The notes beneath the pieces are model-generated. The model was not told where the DNA came from. It ran no database searches and saw only the letters and a list, made by a program, of their open reading frames with translations. The position numbers and the translations under genes were made by a program. Positions 1-7,775 of a DNA stretch of 24,185 nucleotides are shown here, one piece after another (the stretch's first letter is position 1; each line of letters begins with the position of its first letter). Origin of the DNA: DSAR01 sp034437315 (GTDB taxonomy: Bacteria; Chloroflexota; Anaerolineae; B4-G1); contig DAOTUC010000157.1 of assembly GCA_034437315.1 (NCBI GenBank), forward strand, positions 1 through 24,185, written 5' to 3'.

Positions 1-267
1 AGGATGCCATAAAACTCTCATTTGTCCAGTCCTAACCTGGACCTGCTTGGAAGCGGAAGTGACTACGAAAAAGCGATCTCACGGTGCATTTGGGTACTAA
101 AAGTGGTGTGTCGCTTTTTCTGTTTGGCCTTTTTTGATTTATCTCAACTGTTGAGGGACACTACCCAAAGGTCACGTTATCCTGTTAATCTTGTCAATCC
201 TGTCCATTTTTCCAGTTTCAGGTAGAACTGAACAGCCCTGAGGAGAGGGGGGAGGGATGGCTTAGCG
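1..267. other. Non-coding flank with short repeats
   Basis: I see no convincing gene here. A short open frame on the plus strand has no ribosome site and no recognisable protein character. The stretch is AT-richer than the neighbouring genes. It contains a near-perfect 13-bp palindrome at 143-155 (CTCAAC-T-GTTGAG) and a degenerate 9-bp tandem repeat at 179-205. It lies downstream of the response regulator gene, but no stem followed by a T-tract is visible on the minus strand, so no intrinsic terminator for that operon could be placed. Confidence 0.6.
179..205 (+). repeat. Degenerate 9-bp tandem repeat, 3 copies
   Basis: Three consecutive 9-mers, ATCCTGTTA, ATCTTGTCA and ATCCTGTCC, differ at one to three positions. 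It is non-coding. Similar AATCCTGT-type short tandem blocks are, in my general recollection, common between genes of several environmental phyla. I cannot verify copy number elsewhere in this genome. Confidence 0.6.
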
Positions 268-1086
268 CTACCGGTCCACCAATCTACCGGACAGGGTATA
301 ACCGACGCCGCGGACGGTGTGGATGACGTCGTGATCGGCGACCTCTTTGATCTTTTGGCGTAAGCGGTAGATATGCTGGCGGACCGTCTCGCTGGCTTCC
401 CATACTTCGCTTTCGTATCCGTGGACCGCGTCGATCAGCTCCTGGGGGGAGATGACGCGCGGCGCTTCCTGGGTGAGGTAGGCCAATATGTCGAACTCGG
501 TCGGCGTCAGGTCGAGCGGGGCGTTATCTATCGTGATCAGATGGCGCAGGAAGTCGACGATCAGATCGTCCCACGACAGGAAGCGCTTTTTTCCCACGGT
601 CGATTCGGAAGGCGCCGGAGACGGGGCGGCTTGCTCTGTGATGGCGGCCCGAATCGTCTCCAGTTCGTTGGCCATTTGTTCGATGTGGCGCAACAATTCG
701 GGCGGTTGCGCCTGTTGGTTGTGCAATCCTCTCTTGATGCTGTCCCTTAATTCATCCGGCCGGCAGGGCTTGAATAGATAATCGTGGGCTCCCTGGCGCA
801 CCGCCTCGACCGCCGTTTCCAGGGAGGCGTGCGCGGTCAGGACAATGGCGACCGTCTGGGGCGCGTGTTGGCGCAGGGCTTTCAACACGTCAATGCCGCT
901 GACGCCCCGCATCTTCAAGTCGATCAGCGCCACGTCGAAATGTCGTTCGCTCTCCAGCATGTGGAGCGCCGCCTCGCCGCTCTCGACAGTGGTGACGTGA
1001 TAGCCGTCTCGCGAGAGTATTTCCTCGAGAGATGAGCGGATGTTTTCTTCGTCGTCGACGACTAAAATTTTTTTTCCAGGGAACAT
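268..1086 (-). CDS. Response regulator, REC plus winged-helix DNA-binding domain
   Basis: A 272-residue two-component response regulator, presumably the transcriptional output of the kinase encoded just upstream. REC domain at about residues 5-125: acidic pair D11/D12, phosphoacceptor D56 in ALIDLKM, switch T84, conserved K106 in FKP. A Pro/Ala/Ser-rich linker (about 140-180) leads to an OmpR-type winged helix (about 185-268) with DLTPTEFDILAYL, VRQHIYRLRQKI and the wing signature TVRGVGYTL. The start at 1086 is chosen because AGAGG lies 9 bases upstream and the protein begins MFPGKKILVVDDE. An in-frame ATG at 1143 would overlap the kinase gene and add 19 unlikely residues. The gap to the kinase stop is 23 bp, so co-transcription is likely. 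The REC is closer to NtrC/AtoC-type receivers than to classic OmpR ones (judged by eye). Target genes are unknown. Confidence 0.93.
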   Translation of the reverse strand: MFPGKKILVVDDEENIRSSLEEILSRDGYHVTTVESGEAALHMLESERHFDVALIDLKMRGVSGIDVLKALRQHAPQTVAIVLTAHASLETAVEAVRQGAHDYLFKPCRPDELRDSIKRGLHNQQAQPPELLRHIEQMANELETIRAAITEQAAPSPAPSESTVGKKRFLSWDDLIVDFLRHLITIDNAPLDLTPTEFDILAYLTQEAPRVISPQELIDAVHGYESEVWEASETVRQHIYRLRQKIKEVADHDVIHTVRGVGYTLSGRLVDR

Positions 1087-1109
1087 TTGTGTCGCCTCTT
1101 CTTTCCCAG

Positions 1110-4100
1110 TTACGCTGGGGCCCGCGAAGCTCGAGTGGCCCAATAGGGCCTGAGCGGTTCCGGTTCTGTCATCTTCGGTAACAATAAAGTGAACGTCGTC
1201 CCCATGCCCGCGTGGCTTTCCACCTGGATGTCCCCGTGGTGCGCTTTGATGATGCCATAACTGATCGAGAGCCCCAGGCCAGTCCCTTGTTCTTTGGTCG
1301 TGGAAAACGGCTCGAACAGACGGGCCAGAACCTCGGGCGGCATTCCCTCGCCGGTGTCGCTGAAAGCGATTTGAATCGCCGGGCGCGGCGTCGTCTCATC
1401 AATGTAGATTTGATCCAATGACGTGGCGATGTGGAGCATCCCGCCCCCCGGCATGGCGTCGATGGCGTTGAGCACCAGGTTGAGAAACACCTGTTTCAGG
1501 TGGTCTGGATTGGCCTGTATGAGCGGCAGGCCCTGATTCCATTCACGCACGACGTTTACCTTGCTGTGCTGGAGCTGTTTGTAGGTCAGTTCCAACACAC
1601 TCTCGAGGACGGCGTGGATGTCGGTCGTTTTGAAGCCCTCGCTGGCCGGCCGGTAGAAATCTCGCATGCGGCGCACGATGGCGGCGATCCTCTCCAGTTC
1701 GCTGCCCACCGTGTTGAGGTAACGAGTCATACGGGCTTTGTCTCCCGCGCTCTCCAGTTCTTCCTGGGCCAGCGTCAGGTAGGAGATGACCGCTTGCAGC
1801 GGGTTGTTGATCTCGTGGGTGATGGATGCGGCTAACCGGCCCAGCGCGCCCATCTTTTCGGCGTGGACCAGTTGAACCTGGGCCTCATCCCACTCGCGCA
1901 GAAGCGCGCGCAACTCGTCGTAGAGGCTGGCGTTTTCCAGCGCGACCGCCAACGTGGCCGCCAGCGCCTGGAGGGTGTGCAAGTCCTCGCGGGTGTAGAT
2001 GCCGACCTCGTTGCTGATGACCTCAATAACGCCGATGAGCCGGTCGCGGACTAGCAGCGGGACAGCTATCATCGCCCGGGGCGGCGTCCGGGCGGCGTCC
2101 GGATGTTTGTTATCCGCCGGATGTTCGTTATCCGCCGGATGTTCGTTATCCGCCGGATGTTCGCTATCCGCCGGATCAACCCAATTCTTAAAGCGCGCGT
2201 CTTGTAGCGCGTCTTTCAAGAGCAGCGGTTGACGATGCGCCATAATCCATCCACCGACTCCCTCCCCTTTGGCTAATTGAGTTGTGACCTGGATCTCTCG
2301 ATTGCCTGCCAGCGCCTTGACGAAGTGGAGCTCGCCTGTCTGCGGGTCGGGTTGGAGCAGCGAGACATACTCGGCGAAGAACAAGCGCCTGGTTTGGGAC
2401 AGCGCGGCGCGAACGACGGTGGCGTGGTCGAGCGTCGAGGTCAACATCACGCCGATCTCGTTGAGCAGGGCCAGTTCGTTGGCCTGGCTCTTGATGCTGG
2501 TGAACAGCCGGGCGTTCTCCATCGCCGAGGCGATGATGGAGGATATGGCTTCCAGAAAGCTGAGGTCATCCTCGTCAAACGTTCCTTCTTGCTTGTTGAT
2601 AATCTCAATCGCGCCGGTGATTTTATCCCGGTGTTTCAGGGGGGCGCACATCAGGGAGCGTGTTTGGATGCTGATGTTTTCGTCAATCTCACCGTACCAG
2701 CGCGGATCATGGCGTACATCGTTGACGTAAATCGCTTGATCGTTTTCCACCACCCACCCGGCGATGCTTTGCCCACGGGGCAAGCGTTTTCCGCGCAATG
2801 GGATCGCTTCATCCGTCTCGCCGATCACGAAAATGAGTTCGCCGCTCTCCTCGTCTTGGAGCAGCACCGAGCCAACGGTGGCCCCCAAAGCCTGGCAGGT
2901 CAGGTCCACGGCCTGGCGCAGCATCGTATCCAGTTCGAGCGACGAGACGGCGGCCTCGCTGACAGCGTTCAGCATCGCCAGGCGCGTCGATTGTCGTTGG
3001 CTGGCCTGGTAAAGCTGGGCGTTGCGGATCGCTTGCCCGATGCGGTTCATCGCTGCGTTGATCAACGCTTCGTCCTCCTCGATAAAAGGGCGCTCGACGG
3101 GTGCGCCCCCGAAGGCGAAGATGATGGCAAGCTCGTCTTCGCCCCGGGCGGTCGCCGCCAGACCATAATCCCAACCACGGACGGGGTCGGCCTCGGCGAT
3201 GGCGAGCAGGTCGTCGCCGGAGATGCGAGTCAAGGGCCGTTGCGCCAATCGGCGCAGGAGCTTCTCCAGTTGATGGGCGCTTTCATCGTGGTAGGCCGTC
3301 TCGCGCCACCCATAATCTGGGGCGAACAGGTGGATGGGCCGGTCCTTGGCGGACGGGGGGAGTAAAATGAGCAGGTTGTTTGGGGTGTTCAGCGCCTCCC
3401 CCAATTGGATCAGGGCGACCTCGGCCACTTTCTGTGGATCAAGCGTCGTCGGCATGATGCGGTCCAGGTCGTTGATCGCCTTCAAACGATCCATCTGGCG
3501 GGTCGTTTGATAGAGCTGGGCGTTGTGCAGCGCTAGGCCTACCTGTTGTCCGATGGTCTGGAGCAATGCGCGTTCCGCGCCCGCCGCATTATGATGATCT
3601 GCCCGCCAGGCGAGATGGAGGATTCCCAGCGTCTGATTTCCGCTGCTTAATGGGACGGCGACGTGATCCCTGAATCCCACGTCGCGCAAGGTTTCCGGGG
3701 ATTCAGCGATTGATTCCCGGGCCACGCTTTCCTGCCCGTCGACGAAGGATTTTGGCATACCGCGCCACACGGGAATGTGGGGCGGATCGTCGGGCGAGAA
3801 TCGAGGAGGCAACGCGACCCATCCGGCGTCGGCGTTCAGGGCAGCGAGGATGACGTCTATAACGGCGTTCAGCAAATTATTCGGATCCAGTTCCGACGCG
3901 GCGACCGAGGCGATGGTGTACAGGGCGCTTTGCTCCTCGGCGTAACGCCGGAGCGCCTCCTCAGATCGCTTGCGCTCCGTGATGTCGCGGATGATTACCT
4001 GGGCCGCCGATTCTTCCCGCCACGTAAAATGGGCGGCGCTGATCTCGACCGGGAAACTCTCGCCGCTCGAATGGATGAGCGTCGCTTCGATGGAGTCGGT

Positions 4101-4757
4101 TGGCTTATGGCCCGCTACAGCCTGTTGGAGATAGGCCGAGCACGGTTCCCGATGTAGCGCCTCGATGAATGCAGTGATGGCCTGGTGGACGATCTCGTCC
4201 TCTTCTCTGCCGAGGAGGCGGCACAATGAGGGGTTGACCAGTTGGATGACCCCGGCGGCGTCGACGAGGAGCAGCCCATCGGGCGAGACCTCGATAATCT
4301 GCTCGAATTTGGACCGTTCAAGCAGCAAGCGGTAACGATTGAGCCGGGTGATGGTCCGGACGCGGGCCCGCAATTCAGACTGATCGAAGGGCTTGGAGAT
4401 GAAGTCGTCCGCGCCAATCTCAAGGCCCCTGGCGCGAGAGGCCCGATTTTCCAGGGCGGTGACCATGATGATGGGCACTTCAGCCAGAAGCGGGTCGGCC
4501 CGTAGGCGCTGACAGACCTCAAACCCATTCATATTCGGCATCATCACGTCGAGTAGAATGAGATCCGGCGTGATCTGTGCGGCTTTCGCCAGTCCCTCGG
4601 GGCCGCTTTCAGCAAACGTCAGATGATAACCATCTCTGGCGAGCACGATTTTCATTAATCGACGGGCGACAGGGTCGTCGTCCACAATGAGAATGGTGCT
4701 CTTATTCGTAATGGGAGATCGCTCGGTGCTGTTCATATGGTCACGTCGTGCGAACAT
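1110..4757 (-). CDS. Multi-sensor hybrid histidine kinase (REC-PAS-GAFx4-HisKA-HATPase)
   Basis: A 1215-residue soluble sensor kinase. In order: receiver (about 20-135, phosphoacceptor D70 in LLDVMMPN); PAS (about 149-270, ending in the usual IIRDITERKRSEEAL); four GAF domains (about 280-415, 425-580, 590-750, 760-945), each ending in an NAxLY/NARLF helix; HisKA (about 970-1040) with phosphoacceptor H981 in THEINNPLQ; HATPase (about 1085-1195) with N box NLVLNAIDAM, G1 box DTGEGMP and G2 box GTGLGLSIS. There is no membrane helix, so it senses intracellular signals. The N-terminal receiver makes it a hybrid. It starts 6 bp after the ubiA-like stop and precedes the response regulator by 23 bp, so the two probably form a pair. 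Start is uncertain: ATG 4757 and ATG 4736 both lack a good ribosome site. GAF4 carries a tandem hexapeptide insertion (see repeat at 2101-2172). Confidence 0.92.
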   Translation of the reverse strand: MFARRDHMNSTERSPITNKSTILIVDDDPVARRLMKIVLARDGYHLTFAESGPEGLAKAAQITPDLILLDVMMPNMNGFEVCQRLRADPLLAEVPIIMVTALENRASRARGLEIGADDFISKPFDQSELRARVRTITRLNRYRLLLERSKFEQIIEVSPDGLLLVDAAGVIQLVNPSLCRLLGREEDEIVHQAITAFIEALHREPCSAYLQQAVAGHKPTDSIEATLIHSSGESFPVEISAAHFTWREESAAQVIIRDITERKRSEEALRRYAEEQSALYTIASVAASELDPNNLLNAVIDVILAALNADAGWVALPPRFSPDDPPHIPVWRGMPKSFVDGQESVARESIAESPETLRDVGFRDHVAVPLSSGNQTLGILHLAWRADHHNAAGAERALLQTIGQQVGLALHNAQLYQTTRQMDRLKAINDLDRIMPTTLDPQKVAEVALIQLGEALNTPNNLLILLPPSAKDRPIHLFAPDYGWRETAYHDESAHQLEKLLRRLAQRPLTRISGDDLLAIAEADPVRGWDYGLAATARGEDELAIIFAFGGAPVERPFIEEDEALINAAMNRIGQAIRNAQLYQASQRQSTRLAMLNAVSEAAVSSLELDTMLRQAVDLTCQALGATVGSVLLQDEESGELIFVIGETDEAIPLRGKRLPRGQSIAGWVVENDQAIYVNDVRHDPRWYGEIDENISIQTRSLMCAPLKHRDKITGAIEIINKQEGTFDEDDLSFLEAISSIIASAMENARLFTSIKSQANELALLNEIGVMLTSTLDHATVVRAALSQTRRLFFAEYVSLLQPDPQTGELHFVKALAGNREIQVTTQLAKGEGVGGWIMAHRQPLLLKDALQDARFKNWVDPADSEHPADNEHPADNEHPADNKHPDAARTPPRAMIAVPLLVRDRLIGVIEVISNEVGIYTREDLHTLQALAATLAVALENASLYDELRALLREWDEAQVQLVHAEKMGALGRLAASITHEINNPLQAVISYLTLAQEELESAGDKARMTRYLNTVGSELERIAAIVRRMRDFYRPASEGFKTTDIHAVLESVLELTYKQLQHSKVNVVREWNQGLPLIQANPDHLKQVFLNLVLNAIDAMPGGGMLHIATSLDQIYIDETTPRPAIQIAFSDTGEGMPPEVLARLFEPFSTTKEQGTGLGLSISYGIIKAHHGDIQVESHAGMGTTFTLLLPKMTEPEPLRPYWATRASRAPA
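2101..2172 (-). repeat. In-frame 18-bp minisatellite, 4 copies, in kinase GAF4
   Basis: Four abutting copies of the 18-mer GGATGTTCGTTATCCGCC (plus-strand reading) at 2101, 2119, 2137 and 2155. Copies 2 and 3 are identical; copies 1 and 4 each differ by one base. On the coding strand each copy encodes a hexapeptide of the form HPADNE, giving a hydrophilic His/Pro/Asp/Asn-rich run at kinase residues about 862-886 inside the fourth GAF domain. The unit is a multiple of three, so gain or loss of a copy would keep the frame. Confidence 0.95.
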
Positions 4758-4763
4758 ATCGTC

Positions 4764-5642
4764 TTAGTTAAACCAGTACATCACAGCGACGACGCTCAAG
4801 CTCCACATAGCGAAGGCTGCTTGCAACGGGCGGTCGGAGAGGGCGATCTCTTCCGGCGCGCCGCCCATGCCTTCGACGTGCACCAGGTAGAGGTAACGGA
4901 AGAGACAATAGACGACGAAGGGGATGGTCAACATCATCGTGTAGTTGGGGGGGAGATTGGGCGCGGAAAAGGTGTAGAGGGCGTAGGCGATCAGGATGGA
5001 GGCGGTCACGATGCTGATGATCTGATCCAGGAGCGCCAGGTTGTAATCCTCCAGGCTCTTACGGTGCATGTTGGCGTTTTCCTCCAACAGAACTAACTCG
5101 TGGCGCCGCTTGCCGAATCCGAACAGGAGCGCCAGGAAAGTCATACAGATGTAGAGCCAGGGAGAGAATCGCTCCGCAGCGACCAGGGGCACGCCGGCCG
5201 CCACGCGCAACACGAAACCGGTCGCGATGAGCATCACGTCGATGATGACCGCGTTCTTCAACCAGAACGAGTAGATGATCTGGATTGATAAATAGAGCGC
5301 CAGGATCGCGCCAAACAGTGGTTGCAACAGGAAACCGGCCGGCAACGTCAGCGCCGGGATGATGATAGCGGTCGCGAGCGCCGCCGAGGGGGATAATCGC
5401 CCGCTGGGGAGGGGGCGCTGCCGTTTTTTAGGGTGTTGACGATCTTTCTCGATGTCGACCAGGTCATTGATCAGATATACCGTCCCTGATATGAGGCATA
5501 ACAGGACGAAACCGGCCGTGGTTTGGGCCAGATAGACGGGCTCGAAGAGTTTGACGTCGAAGACGAGCGGGGCGAAAACGACGATGTTCTTGGTCCATTG
5601 ACGTGGACGCATGGTCTTGAGCAGATCGATCAACGACGACAT
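4764..5642 (-). CDS. UbiA-family prenyltransferase, decaprenyl-phosphate phosphoribosyltransferase-like
   Basis: A 292-residue integral membrane protein of the UbiA superfamily. The first Asp-rich motif, N59-D60-x2-D63-x3-D67-R68 followed by HPKKRQRPL, and the second region YSFWLKNAVIIDV match the subgroup typified by mycobacterial Rv3806c, which transfers phosphoribose from PRPP to decaprenyl phosphate in arabinan precursor synthesis. Eight or nine hydrophobic segments are visible. That family assignment is by motif. The real acceptor and sugar in this organism are not known, since arabinogalactan is not expected outside Actinobacteria. GGAGG lies 10 bases before ATG 5642. It is first in a unit with the kinase (6 bp away) and regulator, behind the promoter at 5736-5764. 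The pairing of a lipid-linked sugar enzyme with a two-component system may hint at envelope control (inference). Confidence 0.88.
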   Translation of the reverse strand: MSSLIDLLKTMRPRQWTKNIVVFAPLVFDVKLFEPVYLAQTTAGFVLLCLISGTVYLINDLVDIEKDRQHPKKRQRPLPSGRLSPSAALATAIIIPALTLPAGFLLQPLFGAILALYLSIQIIYSFWLKNAVIIDVMLIATGFVLRVAAGVPLVAAERFSPWLYICMTFLALLFGFGKRRHELVLLEENANMHRKSLEDYNLALLDQIISIVTASILIAYALYTFSAPNLPPNYTMMLTIPFVVYCLFRYLYLVHVEGMGGAPEEIALSDRPLQAAFAMWSLSVVAVMYWFN

Positions 5643-5735
5643 AGCAGGCTATCCTCCGGATGCAGGTGTAATAATAACTGGCATACATACGTTTCATTTC
5701 GGTTAGGGACAGGAATCTTGCGAAGGCGCATTTAA

Positions 5736-5764
5736 ATAATACCAGAGGTAGCCTATTTCGGCAA
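5736..5764 (-). promoter_or_regulatory. Sigma70-type promoter for ubiA-kinase-regulator unit
   Basis: Read on the minus strand: TTGCCG (5764-5759), 17-bp spacer, TATTAT (5741-5736). The matches to consensus are 4/6 and 5/6. Transcription would begin near 5729, giving a leader of about 87 nt before ATG 5642. It lies back-to-back with the plus-strand promoter at 5775. Confidence 0.65.
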
Positions 5765-5774
5765 GAAATCGTTC

Positions 5775-5802
5775 TTGACATATTATTCAATTCGCGTACC
5801 AT
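5775..5802 (+). promoter_or_regulatory. Promoter of activator gene, probably leaderless
   Basis: TTGACA (5775-5780, 6/6), 16-bp spacer, TACCAT (5797-5802, 4/6), then exactly six bases to ATG 5809. No purine-rich ribosome site precedes that ATG. The expected start of transcription is therefore the A of the start codon, which is the geometry of a leaderless message. The minus-10 match is only moderate. Confidence 0.55.
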
Positions 5803-5808
5803 AGATGT

Positions 5809-6579
5809 ATGGTGACAGCGGGCGTAGACGTGGGAGCGATTACGGCCAAGGCGGCGATATTGGCGGACGGCGAATTGATCGCCGCTTCTGTGATGCTGGC
5901 GGGCTACGATCGCGCGGCGGCGGCGACCCAGGTGTTAGCGCAAGCGATGGCCCAGGCGGCGCTCACGCGAGATCGGATCGCGTGTTTAGTCAGCACCGGT
6001 TACGCGCGCGTGCAAGCGCCGGGGGCCGACCGGACGGTCACCGAGATCACGTGTCACGCCCGGGGCGCCCATTACCTCTGCCCCGACGTGCGCACGGTCA
6101 TCGACATCGGCGGTCAGGATAGCAAGGGCATCTCCGTCGGGCCGGGAGGAAAAGTGCTCGATTTCGTGATGAACGATAAGTGCGCCGCCGGCACAGGCCG
6201 TTTTCTGGAGGTGATGGCCCGCGCTTTGGAGGAGGACCTGGCCGATTTTGGCCGCCTGGCCCTTTCGGCTTCCACGCAGGCCAAGATATCGAGCACCTGC
6301 ACCGTCTTCGCCGAATCGGAGGTGATCACCCACCTGGCGGCCGGCGCGCCCAAGGCGGCGATTGTGGCGGGCATTCACGCCTCCATCGCCGCCCGGATCG
6401 TCGCGATGATGGCCCGCGTCCCGATCCGCGACGACGTCGTGTTGACCGGAGGCGTGGCGCACAATCTGGGCGTCGTCCGGATGCTGGAGGAGAGACTGGA
6501 GCGCGCCGTCGTCGTCCCCGAACACGCCCAGTTGGCCGGGGCGATTGGCGCGGCCCTCATCGCTGCGGATTATAAGTAA
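5809..6579 (+). CDS. 2-hydroxyacyl-CoA dehydratase activator ATPase (BcrAD/BadFG/HgdC family)
   Basis: A 256-residue ASKHA-fold ATPase, the usual length for HgdC-type activators. Such proteins form homodimers sharing one [4Fe-4S] cluster and use ATP hydrolysis to fire one low-potential electron into a dehydratase or aryl-CoA reductase. Visible: phosphate-1 motif GVDVGAITAKAAI (about 5-17), phosphate-2 region DIGGQDSKGI, cluster ligands C125 in NDKCAAGTGRF and C164 in STCTVFAES, and adenosine motif LTGGVAHN. The start ATG 5809 directly follows a promoter with no ribosome site. The next gene's ribosome site overlaps this stop codon, so the three genes form one unit. The cluster is oxygen-sensitive in characterised members, suggesting anaerobic expression. 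Benzoyl-CoA reductase activators are in the same family, so the partner gene types decide: the class I BCR subunit set is absent here. Confidence 0.93.
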   Translation: MVTAGVDVGAITAKAAILADGELIAASVMLAGYDRAAAATQVLAQAMAQAALTRDRIACLVSTGYARVQAPGADRTVTEITCHARGAHYLCPDVRTVIDIGGQDSKGISVGPGGKVLDFVMNDKCAAGTGRFLEVMARALEEDLADFGRLALSASTQAKISSTCTVFAESEVITHLAAGAPKAAIVAGIHASIAARIVAMMARVPIRDDVVLTGGVAHNLGVVRMLEERLERAVVVPEHAQLAGAIGAALIAADYK

Positions 6580-6595
6580 GGAGGCTATTGACTGG

Positions 6596-7768
6596 ATGAG
6601 GTCTGGCAAGAGGTCTGGCAGAATGGCCACAGGAACGAGCCGGATACAGGCGGCGCGCCGTCGGCTGGAGGATGCCGCCTGCGAGTTGCGCCAGACCGGC
6701 AACCCTCACCGAGCGCTCGGTTTCCTCACCGCCTACGCGCCGGAGGAGCTGTTCCACGCCGCCGGGCTAAATCCCGTTTTCGTCTTTCACACACCGGAGG
6801 ATCAGGGCCGCGCCCGCGCCCACCTGCCGAGTTTCGTCTGCTGGGTCGTCGCCTCCGCCCTCGACCAGGCGCTGGCGGGCCAGTTGGACGGGCTGGCGGG
6901 ATTCGCCCTGGGCAAGTCCTGCGACGCCACCCAGGGCCTGGCCGATCTGTGGCTCCGCTGCGCGCCCGACATCCCCCTGTTCCATTTCGGGATGCCCACC
7001 CGCCTGGATGGGGCCGCTGCGCGCGTCTATCTGCTGGCTGAATTGACGTCGCTGCGCCGGCGCGTTCAAGACGTGACCGGGCGACTGATTTCGGACGACG
7101 ACTTGCGGGGGAGCATCGCGACCTACAAGCGGACCCGCGCGTTGGTGCGCGAGCTTTACACGCACGCGGACGAGCTCTCCCCCGCAAGCTTTTACGCGCT
7201 GCTGCGGGCCGCCCACCGGACCCCCAAGGCGATTTACAACCAGCACCTGGCCCAGTTGTTGGCCCAACCTTTTATTCCCCCAGATTCTCCCGCCAACGGC
7301 GCGGGGAGTATCTTGCGCGTGATTCTGGTCGGGCCGGCGTTGGGAGACCCGGCGCTGTTCGACGCGCTCGACCGGGCCGGCGCGCGTGTCGCCGGCGACC
7401 TGTTCGATCTGGGCGAGCGCTATTTCGCGCTCGGTGCGGCCGATGTGTCCGATGTGAATGAGGATGGGAATCCCCTGGCATCGCTGGCTGACCGTCTGCT
7501 GGCGCTCACACCGACGCCGACCAAGCACGATCCGACCCACCGCCGGTCGGCGCATCTATTATCCCTGGTTCGAGAGCGGAAGGCCGACGGGGTTATTTTC
7601 GCCCGTCAGGCCTATTGCGACCCACACGGATTCGATCTCGCGCAAATGGGCCGGGCGCTGGACCAAGCGGAGATCCCCTATCTTGCGCTCCAATTGGAGC
7701 AGGCCTCCCAGGCCGGGCAGTTGTCGACCCGCGTCGAGGCCTTCTGCGAGATGATTAGATCGGCCTAG
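6596..7768 (+). CDS. 2-hydroxyacyl-CoA dehydratase subunit (HgdB/BcrC-BadD family), first
   Basis: A 390-residue protein of the 2-hydroxyglutaryl-CoA dehydratase D-component family. These heterodimers bind one [4Fe-4S] per subunit and use a ketyl-radical mechanism to remove water from 2-hydroxyacyl-CoA. Likely cluster cysteines: C82 (FVCWVV), C109 (GKSCDATQGL) and C341 (RQAYCDPHGFD), the spacing and flanks expected of the family. The start ATG 6596 is preferred: AAGGAGG at 6578-6584 lies 11 bases upstream and overlaps the activator stop. An ATG at 6545 lies inside the activator gene and lacks support. Seven bases separate its stop from the next subunit. The substrate cannot be read from sequence; candidates known for the family include 2-hydroxyglutaryl-, lactoyl-, phenyllactyl- and 2-hydroxyisocaproyl-CoA. 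No CoA-transferase is adjacent, which is unusual for amino-acid fermentation operons. Confidence 0.88.
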   Translation: MRSGKRSGRMATGTSRIQAARRRLEDAACELRQTGNPHRALGFLTAYAPEELFHAAGLNPVFVFHTPEDQGRARAHLPSFVCWVVASALDQALAGQLDGLAGFALGKSCDATQGLADLWLRCAPDIPLFHFGMPTRLDGAAARVYLLAELTSLRRRVQDVTGRLISDDDLRGSIATYKRTRALVRELYTHADELSPASFYALLRAAHRTPKAIYNQHLAQLLAQPFIPPDSPANGAGSILRVILVGPALGDPALFDALDRAGARVAGDLFDLGERYFALGAADVSDVNEDGNPLASLADRLLALTPTPTKHDPTHRRSAHLLSLVRERKADGVIFARQAYCDPHGFDLAQMGRALDQAEIPYLALQLEQASQAGQLSTRVEAFCEMIRSA

Positions 7769-7775
7769 GAAATCT

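Noticed and set aside
22..225. A 67-codon open frame at the left edge
   Set aside because: No ribosome site, no family resemblance, and it runs through the 9-bp tandem repeat.
2101..2172. Possible CRISPR array from regular 18-bp repeats
   Set aside because: Units abut without spacers, lie inside an intact kinase frame, and no cas genes are present; it is a minisatellite.
2277..3365. A long open frame (362 codons) on the plus strand opposite the hybrid kinase
   Set aside because: It lies wholly antisense to GAF domains with clear motifs, has no recognisable domain, and its composition is that of the reverse complement of a GC-rich gene.
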